Assembly: GCA_027422505.1 (NCBI GenBank)
Contig: JAPQWV010000415.1
Location: forward strand, 372,001 to 436,000
Direction: 5' to 3'
DNA: 64,000 nucleotides
Source of the DNA: Craterostigma plantagineum
Taxonomy: Eukaryota; Streptophyta; Magnoliopsida; Lamiales; Linderniaceae
Below the pieces are notes generated by a model. That model did no database searches, was not told the DNA's origin, and saw only the letters and a program-made list of their open reading frames with translations. The translations under genes were made by a program, and so were the position numbers. Of this stretch, positions 34,249-46,579 are shown in pieces (the first letter of the stretch is position 1; each line of letters begins with the position of its first letter).

Positions 34249-36237
34249 CAAATATAAAAATCGTGCTTTAGCTCCAAATATTTTTGACGTTTTTCTCTAA
34301 GTATTTCAGATCTTTCAAAATTAAGGAGTGAGACGTCGACACTACAAAGAGAGGAGCTAGACACAAGACCAAATATTTCAAAGATAAATTGCCAAAAATA
34401 ATTGTTGATTAACTCCATTATTTCTAACGTTTATCTCTAAGTGGTACAGATTTCTTAAATTTCTGCCAAGGGAGCTAGACGTTATTACATAGAAAATACA
34501 GGGAGTTAATTTCATTTATTTTAATTACTAAGGGGGAGCCTTACAAGGGTTTTTATTTTCAAATAGGGGTCAATCTGAAATTCTTTAGAAGAACTTACTA
34601 TCAAGAAACTGGATATTAGAATTAATTCGCAATCTAAAGTTTCTCGATCGTAAACAGTGTCGGGATCGATTTTGATTAACCGCGATAATTTGCGATCGAA
34701 AAATTGAATTTTTCGTGTGCAAATAGTAATGGGCCTGATCCATTAAATCGCAAAATGTCAAATCACAAGCCCAACAACGAATTAATGCTAGTTAATAAAA
34801 GTTTAACTTTTGTCAGTCGAAAAACTTTTTCTCACGCTAAACCTAATAAAAAAAACTCTCTCGCAAAACTTTCTCAGACGATTCAAAAACCTTCACATCT
34901 GTCGATTTTTTCACTTCAAATCATTTGATTAAGGTAGAAATTCGATTCGGTTAACAATTGCGAATGTTATAACTTGACTTGCATTTACATTCTGTAGTTT
35001 TTCGCATGTTTAGCTAAGATTTTTCGACTGTTCTTCAAAAATAGTTACACGCATACTGTTTCACTAAATTTTGGCATGCTTCTTGGATTTTCAGAGTTAA
35101 ATGCTTGTTTTTTGGATAGATTTGATATTTTTGATGAAACAGATACTTTAAATCTTCGGGAAAATGTGCATCTGTGACGTTAAAATGAGTTTCGATGAAA
35201 CTGGTTTTTGAAGTTTTGAAGCTGTCGAAGAACTTTGTCGATCGCAAATAATCTTAATTGAATTCCGATTCAATTGAGATACTATTTGTGTCGATTTAGT
35301 TTTCGATCGCAAAATTTTGATTTAGTCATCACGATAAAAGATTTTGACCGTTATACTTACCATCGAAAAATCCAATTATAATTTTCTGCGAGCGAAAAAC
35401 TTATGCACTGAAAAGATAATTTAGATGCAAATTCAAATCGAGCGTTAAACTTACCATCGCAAAATTAAAATTTCGATTTCATTTTATTTCGGTCGCAAAA
35501 AATTTAGCAGCGAAAAATTAATTTTTCAATGCTTAATTTTTCGATCGTAAAATTCGCCGCTTAGATTAAATTGATCGAAAAATTTCTCGACGATTGACTT
35601 CGTTGTTGACCAATTTCTCGATAAATAAGTACAGTAGCGAAAATTTTACTTATAATCGAAAATCACATAACGCTCGACAAATTTCAAATCGAAAAATTTT
35701 ATTCAATCGAAGAAAATTTCTCGACAGTAAATTTACCTGAGAAATAATTTCTCGATCGTAAATTTACACGGAATTTTTCTCGATCATAAAATTGAACGAC
35801 TACAGTCTAGATTTCAACTTCAACACTTAGAAAATTTTTCTCTAAGTCTTTTACACTGTAGCTAACAATAGCGGATAAAATTCTTCGATCGCAAAATTAG
35901 ACGGAATTCTTTCAACTGAAATCAATGTATAGGAAATCAAATTGAAAATCAATTTTATCGACCGAAAAATTTCTCGGCATGAACAGTGACATTTTTTTTT
36001 ATTAAACACTTAGAGAAATTTCGAACTATTTTTCACGCGATATATATTTCATTCGAACTTACATTCATGCCATTACAATTTTTCAAAATTGAGCATACAC
36101 TATGCATTTGATAAGATTTCAATTCAATATTCATCGAACATGCTATTACTTGCAATTACTATAGTTTGATGAAATTTATTCATATTTCGACTGAAAATAA
36201 ATTGAACTAATAAACTTTTATATATCTTATTTTTCAG
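34249..36237 (+). other. AT-rich leader of the extra ORF, copy B
   Basis: Colinear with 9,121-10,964, with at least seven CGATCG words between 34,644 and 35,890. It ends in a T-rich run and CAG directly before the ATG (36,235-36,237). No ORF is convincing. Confidence 0.65.
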
Positions 36238-39200
36238 ATGGATCGCTACCCGAAATACAACCACATCTACGATCACAATCTTTATCTAAAGGTTCCAGAT
36301 ACGAACTTCCAGCTCGATCTGAGCACGTTTAGGTGTCCAGACGAGATCATCGTATCAATCCTACAAGGCCACCCCATCTGACATGCGTTAACGATCACCG
36401 CATCGGTGCTGATGATCTATCTCCAGCAGTTCTGGGGCTGCATACAAGGAGATGTGAACAATGGAGCCTTCAGATTCGCAACAAGGATAGGGACGCGGCA
36501 TATCAGCATAGACAAGAACCAGTTCGGCATGGTACTGGACTTGCCCCGCAGCAATAATTATGACCCGCTCCCATCGGATGCTGAGATGATTCAGGACTTC
36601 TTGCACATGGGATACCAACCACCGCTCACAAGATTAGCTCAGGTCCAGAGCAGTGGGATCCCACACCCGTGGAAGACACTTTTCGGAATAGTGAATAAGT
36701 GTCTGTCGCCCAAGCACGCAGGATTCGATAAGGGCAACAACAATATTTTGAGGATCTTCCACGGCATCCCCTTCTCAAGAAATTATGACTACACTCAGCT
36801 GATCTGGAACGACCTCGCGGACCAGATTCGGCAGAAGGAGAACCGGCGGTCAAAGAACGTGCCTTATGCTCGGTGGTTCAACGTCATCATCAGAGAGATC
36901 ATGGCGCTGCACCAGAACATCCCCCAGCTGCCTCCTGGTGGAAATTATCAGCCGCCAAGGCTAAAGTTTTTCCACAATCCACGGCTCACGGACCGGGACC
37001 AACCGTTGATGCCGATTCCACTCAACCTACTCAGGCTCGCCGACCCCGCGGGAGCTGAGTATCAAAGTTTCTGTCCGGGAACACAATTTAACGGAGGAAA
37101 TGATCAGAGGGCCCCCGACAGATCACCATGTGAGCCCTCCCCAACCGGAACACCGGCCAAGCCCTGACGACACGATGATCGATGTTGTCGCTCAGGAGCT
37201 TCAACAGGAGTGTCCTTTGGTCGAAGAGCCAATGCCCGACGTAGAAGATACTTTGATAGACATCGTGGCTACCGAGATGGCGCTCGAGGCTCCTGCACAT
37301 GAATTACAAGTGGAAGTGCGCGTACATGTTGGCGTGCTCGAAGAAACTTTTGAGGAAGTTCTTCAACAAGAAGCACAGGCCGAAACTGAAATGGGGCAAA
37401 GCTCTCTTCCACCGGTGACGGATCAGGCACTGGAGGACGTCAATCGTGACCTCACTCCTCACACGGCCCCCCGTCTGACACGGAGTCTGACGAGGAAATA
37501 AGCCTGATAAGGAGGACTCCTAGAAGACTAAGCATTCAACTGGAGTCCCTCTTCCCGGCCGTCACTGCCGCACCAGATACTACGCTGACCACATCGACAA
37601 GTGTTGCTGGCACTTCTTCGCTCAATCTTGAGCCGCAACCAACTCACGTGGTGTCTGGTTCGCCGGCACAATCAGAGGCTGCCTTGACACCCATAGAGAC
37701 AAATCCTCTGGATTCGACTCGAGGATCGGGTGGAAGTCTCATACTGTCACAACCTCAAATGACTGTGAGCCAACCTGACGAGTCGGTGTCTACTCAAGGG
37801 TTGATAACAGGCGACATTAGTCGTCCTGGTCCATCAAAGGAGGCATCCGCACCCTTTGTGACGAACGAGCAGTTTCAGGCCGCTCTCTCTGCCGTCGTAC
37901 AGTCTATGGAAGACAAAATCACGGAGAGAGTACTTCAAGCAATCGAGACATCCCGAAGAGATACCGAGAAAGCATCTGTCTATGAAGGCCCTTCGTCACA
38001 AACCAATTCCACAGCTCCACAACCCATACCCACCGACCCTTTAGCCACTTCCTCCATCCTCATCAACCCATACACCATACCCATAACCGGGCTCCACGAC
38101 ATATTACTCGCCCGCTTGATCGGCCTGTCCATTCGGTCGCCTTAAGAGGAATCCCTCTATCGGCGATTGGTGGATCATCCTGAGCCACCGACTGACACCT
38201 GCCGAGGCCAAAGCTCCCACTCCAGCGCAGACATGATGATCCCGACGATCAGCACCATCATAAGGGGGAGAAGAGGCCAAGGACATCTACGAATGGCCAA
38301 GGACAAGGCTCGGGTGCTACGCAGACGAGTGCTGGAGTTGGTGAAACCCAAACAACCCAAACTAGCCAAACCACCCAAACCACACCCACACCACGCACCG
38401 CACCGCCCACATCGACCCACCTACCTTTCACCTCAGGACGCCTCCGCACACGCCACCGATCTCTTCAAGCCCCTTGCTTCCCGAAGAAGAAGCAAGTGCT
38501 GCGATGCTTGTAGCTTTGACAGCTACCCAAGCTACTCCCTCCGTTGCTCCAGACCAGCCGGGACCCTCAGGACATGGCGTCAATCCACACGAGGTCCTAG
38601 ATAAATATATCTTCGAAGGACAGTGGATGACCCATTCCATGCCCGAGGAGCATCAGAGACGACGGCTTCAGGACGTTCGCCACTTCTTACAACAAGCATC
38701 CGTTGACCTTGTTATCATAGAAGACGACGAACTTCTGGAAGGTGAAGATTATCAAAGAGACATCCCAAGGCTACCAGACTTGATTGCACAACGAGCAGCG
38801 TCCCCCACCAGAGAGATGCCAGGGACTGTTCGGATCGACACGTCGTGGGAAAACATCAGAATAGAGATACCCTTCCTAGAAGAAGTCAGGGAAAATATTT
38901 GGAGGTCACCGGATAGAGTCAAGAAGCCGGATGAGTTCGAGCTGAGAGGGATCTCTCACTGGGATCAGCAGAAGAGAATGACGTATCTATGGGCGCTAAC
39001 CCAACTAGGACCGGACGTAAGGCTGGGGATCCCAAAGAATCGACTGAAGAGTCATTTCAAGGAACTGTCCCCAATTTGCCAACTCCTCAGTGTCTATTGT
39101 GCAAAAGGAGGACTTCCAACACCTCACTACGTTATCGAACAAGTGGACAGGACCCGAGAGGAACTGAGCGAGAGCGACCTACCGTACCTCCCTGCCAATG

Positions 39201-39772
39201 AGGTGTACCACCTTTATCAGCTGTACGAGGAGAAGTACAAAGATCCTCAGGGCTTCATCAGAAGAAAAGGCCTCGAAGGGCTCTACCGGTTCATGATGCG
39301 ACAAGTCAAGTACTTCGCCGCTCATGACCTTCAGATGGCTCTGGAGAGCAATATGAAGAAGGTCAGCATGGCCGAACCACTCAACAGAGAACCTGAGATC
39401 GAAGGGCTTCCAAGCAATCATATTCACATCAGCTCGGTCCTAGGCATCACCTAAAACATTCCAATTGCCAAGAAGACTAGGTTGATGCTGAAGACAGAGA
39501 TTCATAAGTTTTGCGACGGAACGCTCAAGGTCGCCAGGAGAAACATCGAGCAGAGGTTGGAAGAGATCAACCGAGACACGATGCTGAGGATCCACCGCTT
39601 CGTGAGAGAATAGCTGCTCCTGATGGAATTGCTGGATGACATCGAGGAGCGCCTGAAGCTCAGGGAAACGGTTAGAGACTATGAGCATGCGCTGGGCTTG
39701 CGTAGATCATACTACGCCCGACAAGCACGAACAGCGCGGAGACGCAATCAACCACAAAGGGGGAGAATGTAG
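36238..39772 (+). pseudogene. Extra 3' ORF (aORF) of giant copia, copy B
   Basis: About 1,180 codons from the ATG at 36,238 to TAG at 39,770-39,772. Residues 1-275 form a conserved, probably globular domain (LQQFWGCIQG, GTRHISIDKNQF, PHPWKTLFGIVNKCLSPKH). From about 37,100 to 38,450 the sequence is acidic, then Pro/Ser/Thr-rich. From 38,474 a second conserved domain runs to the end, with WENIRIEIPFLEEVRENIW, ISHWDQQKRMTYLW and YVIEQVDRTREEL, a helical segment and a basic tail. Breaks: stop near 36,380, frameshift near 37,060, others near 37,480 and 38,145, stops near 39,452 and 39,611. By eye many A/B differences are synonymous, suggesting past selection. I recognise no family with known function; there is no membrane segment or signal peptide. 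Confidence 0.8.
39754..39767 (+). promoter_or_regulatory. Polypurine tract, copy B
   Basis: ACAAAGGGGGAGAA lies directly before the LTR start TGTAG at 39,768. It also encodes the last residues of the extra ORF. Confidence 0.85.
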
Positions 39773-40117
39773 GATACTATTTCTAATTGTGCTTGATTTT
39801 ATTAGTCGTTCTTGTAACTTGGGGTGTTTTGTATAGTAATCCTTAGATTAGGACTAGTTTGATATTTATACCAAGCTTGTTTGGTATAAATACATGTAAG
39901 CAATTGAGCTGAATAGAGAAAGTTTAGAGAATTGATCCGAAAGGCTTGCAATTCAATTTCTAGGGAGAGAAACAACAGTAACTTTCTCACTCTACTCAAA
40001 TTCTCCCTCTAGTTCTTCAAATGAGTTTTCCGATCGAACTTAATTGATCATCATAACTATCGAATTACTTTGAATTCCTGCCTAGGATCTTAGAGTTGTT
40101 AATCAGAGGACCTAACA
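39768..40117 (+). repeat. 3' LTR of giant copia copy B (350 bp)
   Basis: Same length and termini (TGTAG...CTAACA) as 15,731-16,080, with the TATA box in GGTATAAATAC near 39,883. The next base belongs to an Athila-like gag on the other strand. Confidence 0.92.
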
Positions 40118-40740
40118 CTACCCTTTTATGTATGGATTCGAGTGGCGCCTCTAACGAGCTACTTATCTCATGTACTCCAGCCATTCGACGGTCCAAATCA
40201 TGCTCAGTACACCTTGCAGGGTACGCTGCAATTCGCTTTAGGGCTTGGAGTGTTTCCTCATGGCCTAACTCCATAAAATTTAGTGTGCACCCGCCGTCGA
40301 TGATCCTTCTATTCGATGTGTTCAGCCCTAAGAAGAATGACTGCATCTGAATGCTTAGAGGTATACTGTGGTTCGGGCATTGTGTCAGAAGGCTCTTGTA
40401 TCTACTCCCTGCATCGCTCAGAGATTCGCCACCTTCTTGTTTAAAGTTTACTAGTAAGCTCCTAATTTCGTTGGTCCTTCGTAATGGGTAATATTTGCCT
40501 AGAAAACACTCCACTAGTTGTTCCCGACTAGTGACAGATGCATGTGGCAGAGATGACAACCATTCAGAAGCTTTAACTGTCAGAGAAAAGAGAAAAAATG
40601 TCATTTTTATCACTTCTGTAGAGACATCGGGATACTTAATAGTTCTGCAAATTTGAGTGAATTTCAAAATATGCGAATTTGCATCCTCGTCTGTAAGCCC
40701 GTGAATTTGTGCTGAACCGTTACCATCTGTATAGTAACGG
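40118..40740 (-). pseudogene. Athila-like gag fragment
   Basis: The minus strand encodes ILKFTQICRTIKYPDVSTE, then FSLTVKASEWLSSLP, FLGKYYPLRRTNEIR and NFKQEGGESLSDA, the standard blocks of the Athila/Ogre-type gag, ending with SFFLGLNTSNRRIIDGG and YPARCTEHDLDRR. It is open through the copia boundary, so the cut leaves no natural stop. Confidence 0.88.
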
Positions 40741-41146
40741 GTTTAATCTCATATGATTATTTGGTCCCGTGGGGATGGAAATCGAGTCATTGTCATCGAA
40801 AATTTCCGGAAAGTGCTCGACTTAGTAAGTGGGTCCTGGAGGAACCATCTCGTTATTGTATTGTTCTTCGTGGTTGTGAACTTCCTCGCGTTCTTGATCC
40901 TCCATTTTTGTCTACGATTTCGGTTGTTACGCCAACACGTAGCTCCAATTTCCCCATCAAATAGAAAATTGTACGTTCCTCGAGCTTCTTGTCATGGACC
41001 AATGGGAATGTCCGCAAAAGATGAAAAATCAGCGTAAGCGAATTGGCAAAAATAAATAACATGTCGATAAGTAAAATGTCTAAATAAACTCAGAACTAAT
41101 CCTAAAACTAATAATACTGATGTCCCCAGCAACGACGCCAAATACT

Positions 41147-42503
41147 TGAAATGCTAAAATACTAGCAAGTGTACTAGGTCTGCAAGTAGTAAATCGGACG
41201 AAGTCCAAGTATCGACCCACGAAGACAACTCGATTAATTCTAAGATATTAATCCTATTTCTAATTTAGACTAAGAGAAATTTTATAGTTTTTATGATTTT
41301 GTTAAAAGAGAATACAATAGACGCAAATAAAATAAATGAGGATAGAGCAATTGACGGCAAACGTGATCAAAGCACATATTCAACACGGTTTAATCCTACG
41401 TATTCATGCAATTGGTCTTTATCTAATCAATATAAGCTAGTTAAGGTAGAAACTCCTAATATATGCACTACCCGTTATTCATTTAACTAGCGACCCTATG
41501 AAATTGTAACACATCTCTATATTCATATACGACTGCAATCACTTCACACACATTCTGCTTTATGAATTCCCTGAGTTTAGATGCTTTCGGCGCCTAAGTT
41601 CTCGAAAATCACACATATGAAACCGAGTTCCATCACTGTTCGGTTTTACGTAGTGGTGCGCTATATTTAACATTCGAACATTTCAAATCACTTTTTCAAT
41701 CTCATAAACCAGTCAAGATTCATGCACATAGTGATTCGAGCGTACGCAAGATTAAATCAAATATAAAACAAGCAACTAAATTCATACGATTAAATAAACT
41801 ACGAATAACATTACTACATATTTACAATACGGCCTAATACGCCCTCAATCACAAAAAAACTTAAGCTAGCATATTAATAAAATCGAAACACAAAGCAGTC
41901 AACGTAGACATAATAGAAAACGTTAAGACAATGTGAAACTTCGCCTGTCACAATGCTATAAGCGGATTACGTCTTGCTCCCTCGGGTTATCCATTATATT
42001 AAGGAAGGAGCACCTCGCAAGCCGTCAATATTCTTCTGTGGTTGTGGCCGTCTTTTATTGTCAGCCAGTGGTTCTTTTCTTTCAGCCGTCGAAAGTTCTT
42101 TATCCTAGTATTGATTGCTGCCTTTTGTAGAGTTGGTTTCAAGAAGCGGCTTCCAACAATAATAGGCTATTTTATTGTTATGATTCGCATGTGATCGCAT
42201 GAGAAAATAATTTTGGAATTCGAATATGCGATCTTTTCTCCTTTTGGCAATGCTTAGTCCACGTGGCTTATGAGTATAATCTTCAAAGCCACTGTAGCCG
42301 CTTTAGTCAAACCAAGAGCAAAATCTTCAATATATTAAATAAATCATAGGCATTAGTCGTAAATGATAGAAAAGTAATCAAATAATTGAATTAATGCCAA
42401 ATATAAAATACACCCGTAAACTTAGAATAGTCAATTATATTTGGATAACTAACGGCTTATGAAATATTCAAACGGATAAAATTAACGTAATATCCTAACT
42501 AAT
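41147..42503 (-). repeat. LTR of the Athila-like fragment
   Basis: Similar to the LTRs at 44,657 and 50,929 (shared TACTAGCAAGTGTACTAGGT and CGAAGTCCAAGTATCGA near the plus-strand start) but clearly diverged. The far end is near CCTAACTAATTAAG, placed by comparison. Confidence 0.75.
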
Positions 42504-42529
42504 TAAGAAGCAACATCTTTCCATTGTAT

Positions 42530-43140
42530 AATTAATTTGAAATTACGAGGAAGACTCAATATGTGTATTGAATGTTGACATTGCTTATCTATGTACCTCA
42601 CTTGATAGTGATATATGTGTGTAAAGGATTTCAGTTGCCTGAAAATTCTGGCCCCCATAAGATTAATCAATTAAGCTAAAGAAATTACTTTATGGATTTG
42701 GGATATATCAAGTATATGGTGTAATCGCCTAAGTGAATAGTTATTTGAAAGTGATATAATGATCTAACATGCCCTTATATATTTATGAAAAGATCATTAC
42801 GATAGATGTTGATGATATCAATACAGTAGGAAATCAAAGTTGTTGATTGTTGTAAGAAGTAGTTTTGAGAGAAATATCTCGGTAAAACAAGACTTCAAAT
42901 AGGTTTGTACATCAAGAGATTATACAGGAGAGTTTTGATAGGATTTTACACTAATAAAAGCTCATTCATTGGACACGTCAATGATTGTTCAATCTTTATA
43001 CATGTATACAGGTGTTATGACTTTTACTTGGTCTTGAGGTAGTAGATTTTAGTGTTATCGGAGCACTAATGTATTTTACTAGATTTGTACGACCTGATAT
43101 AGCGTTCACTGTAGATATTAGCAAGATATTGTTCTTCAAA
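42530..43140 (+). pseudogene. Decayed copia RT/RNase H remnant, copy 1
   Basis: Scattered frames spell copia RT words: DIAYL...LDSDI near 42,580 and GALMYFTRFVRPDIAFTVDIS near 43,070. Stops and frameshifts are everywhere. It ends in an A-rich tract near 43,140. Confidence 0.6.
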
Positions 43141-43249
43141 ATAAAAATAAAAATAAAAATGGTAAATTTACAAGCTGAAAACGAACGACTTTCTACAGAA
43201 GATTTTTCAAAATGACCTAACCATGATTACGATGAGTTATATTCTCTTG

Positions 43250-44510
43250 AAGAAGAAGCAACATCTTTTCATATATAATTAGTCCGGTATTACGAGAAAG
43301 ACTCGATATACATTTTATATATGTTGACACTGCTTATTTATGTGGCTTACTTGATAGTGATATATGTATATGAAGGATTTCAGTTAGCCAAAAATTCAGG
43401 AGCCCAACATGAGTACACTATCCTGAAGAAGTCATTGAATTGAATTGGAATTAATCTATCTCGATGTATCCGGTAATAGCCTAGTGAATGGCTATTGAAA
43501 GTGAGGTAAATGATCTAACCTATCCCTGTATATTTGTGAAAAGATTTGAAGGTATTTTTTATCAGTGCGATATATGTTAATGGTATCAACACAATAAGAA
43601 TCAAAGTTGTCGATTTGTGGAAGAATGAAACATCTCGATAAACAAAATTTTATCTTGAACTGCAAATTAGTTGTACATCAATCTTACAAAATGCTTCGAG
43701 ATTACATGAAGTTCATTCGTCGAATATTTCAATCGTTAAACATATATAGAGATCCATAGACTTTGCGAACATGACAAAGAACCATTTGGTCATGAAGTAG
43801 TAGATCATAGTGTTATTGGAGTATTAATGTATTTTACGAGTCATATGCGACCTGATATAGCGTTCACTATAAACTTATTAACATTATATAGTTCTTTGCA
43901 AACTCGTAGACATTGGAATAGAGTTACCGAATTTTCCAATTGTCTTGTGGAACAACTGATACGATATTGTTCAATTCTAAAGACTCCAATTCATACTTTC
44001 TTTGGTATGAATGTGTTGGTTTTCTATCCGCCCACATAATACTCAATCGCACCATACTATTTATCAAATATGCCAAAATCGGTTTTTGATGGTGCCAGTT
44101 TGACAAAGTTAAACAACTACTTCAGTCTACTATATTCTAGAAATAATAGCTATTGATGAAGGTATCGGAAAGTGTCTTTCGTTGTTGTTAATAATTAATC
44201 ATATACGACAAACTTGTCAATTGTTATCAGAATGTTTATATCACACGATCTTAAATGAAGATAACATGGTAGATATTGCCTAATTAAAGGGAATAGAACA
44301 AAGCACACCAAAATTTTCCTCTATATGTAATTTAGAGAAAAATGTTAATGATGTACTACAAGCAAGATCAATTGGAAATCATTCAATTTTTTTAAGAACG
44401 AACTTCTCACAATAGTTTCCAAAAGATTAGTATATTCAAATGTAGTTCGAAGACATACAGATTGAAATGATATCTTAAATTTGAGGAGTAATACGCCATG
44501 CACACTTTAT
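43250..44510 (+). pseudogene. Decayed copia RT/RNase H remnant, copy 2
   Basis: Repeats the order of copy 1 with more length: DTAYLCG-like and LDSDIY words near 43,330, MYFTSHMRPDIAFTINLLTLYSS near 43,827, then RNase H remnants to a terminal RLVYSNVVRRHTD-like tail near 44,430. The two copies are diverged, so this is an old duplication or two insertions. Confidence 0.62.
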
Positions 44511-44656
44511 TATTTTACTTAGCTTTTCCCCCCATAGCATTTCCTAAAGGATTTTAATGAGACCATTGAAATGCGATCTAAGAATTGTGCATTCTTTCAT
44601 TAACTCGGCGTTTATCCAACTGAATTTTCCTAGTAAGGTTTTAAATGATGCATATT

Positions 44657-46579
44657 TGACACGCTCAAATACTAGCAAGTGTACTAGGTCGTGCAAGTAG
44701 TAACACGGACGAAGTCCGAGTATCGATCCACGAAGACAGCTCGATTAATTCTAAGAAAATAATTCTTAATTCTAATTTAGACTAAATAATTTTTTATAGT
44801 TTTGATGATTTCATAATAGAGATAAAAGACGCAAATAATAAAATAAATGCAAATAAAACAGATAAGGATAAAGCATTTGACGACGACACGATTAAGACAC
44901 ATGCTCGGCACGAATTATTCCTTCGTCTTCATGCAATCTAATCTATCTAATCAATATGAATCATAGTCAAGGTAGAATTTCCTAACATACATGCTACTCG
45001 TTTGTCCCGCAATAGCAACCCTACGTAAATAGAGAACCAATCAACTATATGTCTATATGACTGTAGTTCCTATACGTGCATTCGATCTTTATGAAATTCC
45101 CCGAAGTTAAACGCTTTCGGCGCCTAAATTATCTGAAACCACACATACGAAACCGAATTCCATCTCTGGTCGGTTTTACGTAGTGGTATTCAATGTTTCG
45201 TTCTAATCGGTCTAATCACTTAGTCCGTCTCATAAACCAATCAATAGTCATACGCATGGAGGCCAATCACACGTACGCATATGAAGCACAAACAAAGAAT
45301 ACGTAACTCAAATCATATGATTAAATAAAATAATAATTGCATTAATACGTAATCATAATCCGGCCTCGCACGGCCTTAATCACAAAGAAATTAAGCTAGC
45401 ATTTAATATACGAAGACGACAAAGAATCAAAAGAAAACATTGTCGAAAACGAAATATTAAAAGACAAGAATTCGCCCTTTTTCGGTGCTCGACTTCTCTC
45501 GCTCTTCGCCCGTCGTTCGTCTTCTTTTACTCTTTTTCGTTGCTGCACTTTTTATTTATTATTCGCTGCCCCCCTCCTCGTATTTTCAGCCGTCCCTTTT
45601 TATAGAAAATAAGAGTGCCGACTTAAAGCAATAGATATGGTATATATACACGCCTCTTCAAATCTTCAATCGCATGTGTGTATTATATCTTGCCTCTCTC
45701 TTTCCTTGAAGTCCGCACCTAACTTGGAGCGGAATCTTTGACCCTTTCTTCCATGCATGTGTAAAACGTAAGCCATGCCTAGGGATGGCAATGGGGCGGG
45801 GCTGGGGCGGGTCGGGGCGGGAATCTAATCCCCGTCCCCGCGATACATTCGGGGACGAAATCGTCCCCGTCCCCGTCCCCGCGGGGAACCACGCGGGGCG
45901 GGGATTCCCCACGGGGATTCTCGGCCCCTTAATTTTCTTTTAAAAAATAATATCATTAATATAATATATAAATTTGAATATATTTTTGTTATAAATATTA
46001 TATAAATTATAATTTTGTATATTATTTGTATTAATTTAATATTTTTTAGTCTATATTTTGATATTATTTTACTATTATTTAAATCATAATGTAATATTAT
46101 ATATATTACAATATATAAAAGAGGGTTCGGGGACGGGGCGGGGATCCCCATGGGGATCCCACGGGGAGACATCATTCCTCGTCCCCGCCCGACGGGGCTA
46201 AAATCTCGGGGATTCCCCGCCCCGTTCGGGGCGGATCCCCGCGGGACGGGGAATCCCCGCCCCATTGCCAACCCTAGCCATGCCACCATTTGATTTGGGC
46301 CTCTCTTGTGGGCTTAAAATATTAATGGGCTGCCATTTGATCCGGAAATAGAAAATATATTTGATTGAATGAGCTGCTTGCTTGCGACCTCCTTATATGC
46401 TTGTCTTTTGCTGTTGGTTTCTGCTTCTCTCCACGGCTGGATTTTCTCATCTTTTAGTTCGTTTCACGTCGTTATCTATCAATCATGAAATGCACGAATA
46501 TTGAATTGTATTATTATGAATAACGACCGAAAATACGCTTTAACGGGGTATAAAAATGACGTAAAATCCTAACTTATCA
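44657..46579 (-). repeat. 3' LTR of the TR-GAG element (with a hAT MITE inside)
   Basis: 1,923 bp, or about 1,418 bp without the MITE and its duplication, matching 50,929-52,333 (1,405 bp). Plus-strand termini are TGACACGCTC and CTTATCA. A plausible PPT (GCTAGTTGGGGGTTGT on the minus strand) lies just beyond 46,579. Confidence 0.92.
45780..46276. mobile_element. hAT-type MITE with GGGGCGGGG-rich arms
   Basis: 497 bp, flanked by the perfect 8-bp duplication GCCATGCC (45,772-45,779 and 46,277-46,284); the 5' LTR shows the empty site near 52,023. Terminal repeats start TAGGGATGGCAATGGGGCGG and TAGGGTTGGCAATGGGGCGG. GC-rich arms (GGGGCGGGG, CCCCGTCCCCG) flank an AT-rich core. The 154-codon minus ORF is a by-product of the arms. 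Confidence 0.92.

Larger units (their letters stand above)
31862..40117 (+). mobile_element. Giant copia copy B, 5'-truncated
   Basis: Colinear with copy A from 6,774 (mid RNase H) to the end of the 3' LTR, without the Cassandra insertion or the 450-bp duplication. The left edge at 31,862 has no LTR, so copy B is truncated by about 7 kb or more. It provides the cleaner version of the extra ORF and confirms the spacer repeats, internal PPT, splice-acceptor-like site and LTR. Confidence 0.93.
40118..42503 (-). mobile_element. Athila-like gypsy fragment: LTR, primer site, gag start
   Basis: On the minus strand this reads LTR (about 42,503 to 41,147), decayed primer site (41,140-41,123, two mismatches to TGGCGCCGTTGCCGGGGA) and gag down to 40,118, where it is cut by the end of copia B. 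It is a diverged relative of the complete element at 44,657-52,333. Neither the rest of gag nor the 3' LTR is present. Confidence 0.85.

Noticed and set aside
45825..46289. 154-codon Gly/Pro/Arg-rich minus ORF
   Set aside because: Product of GC-rich arms of a hAT MITE; the frame runs across both MITE tips.
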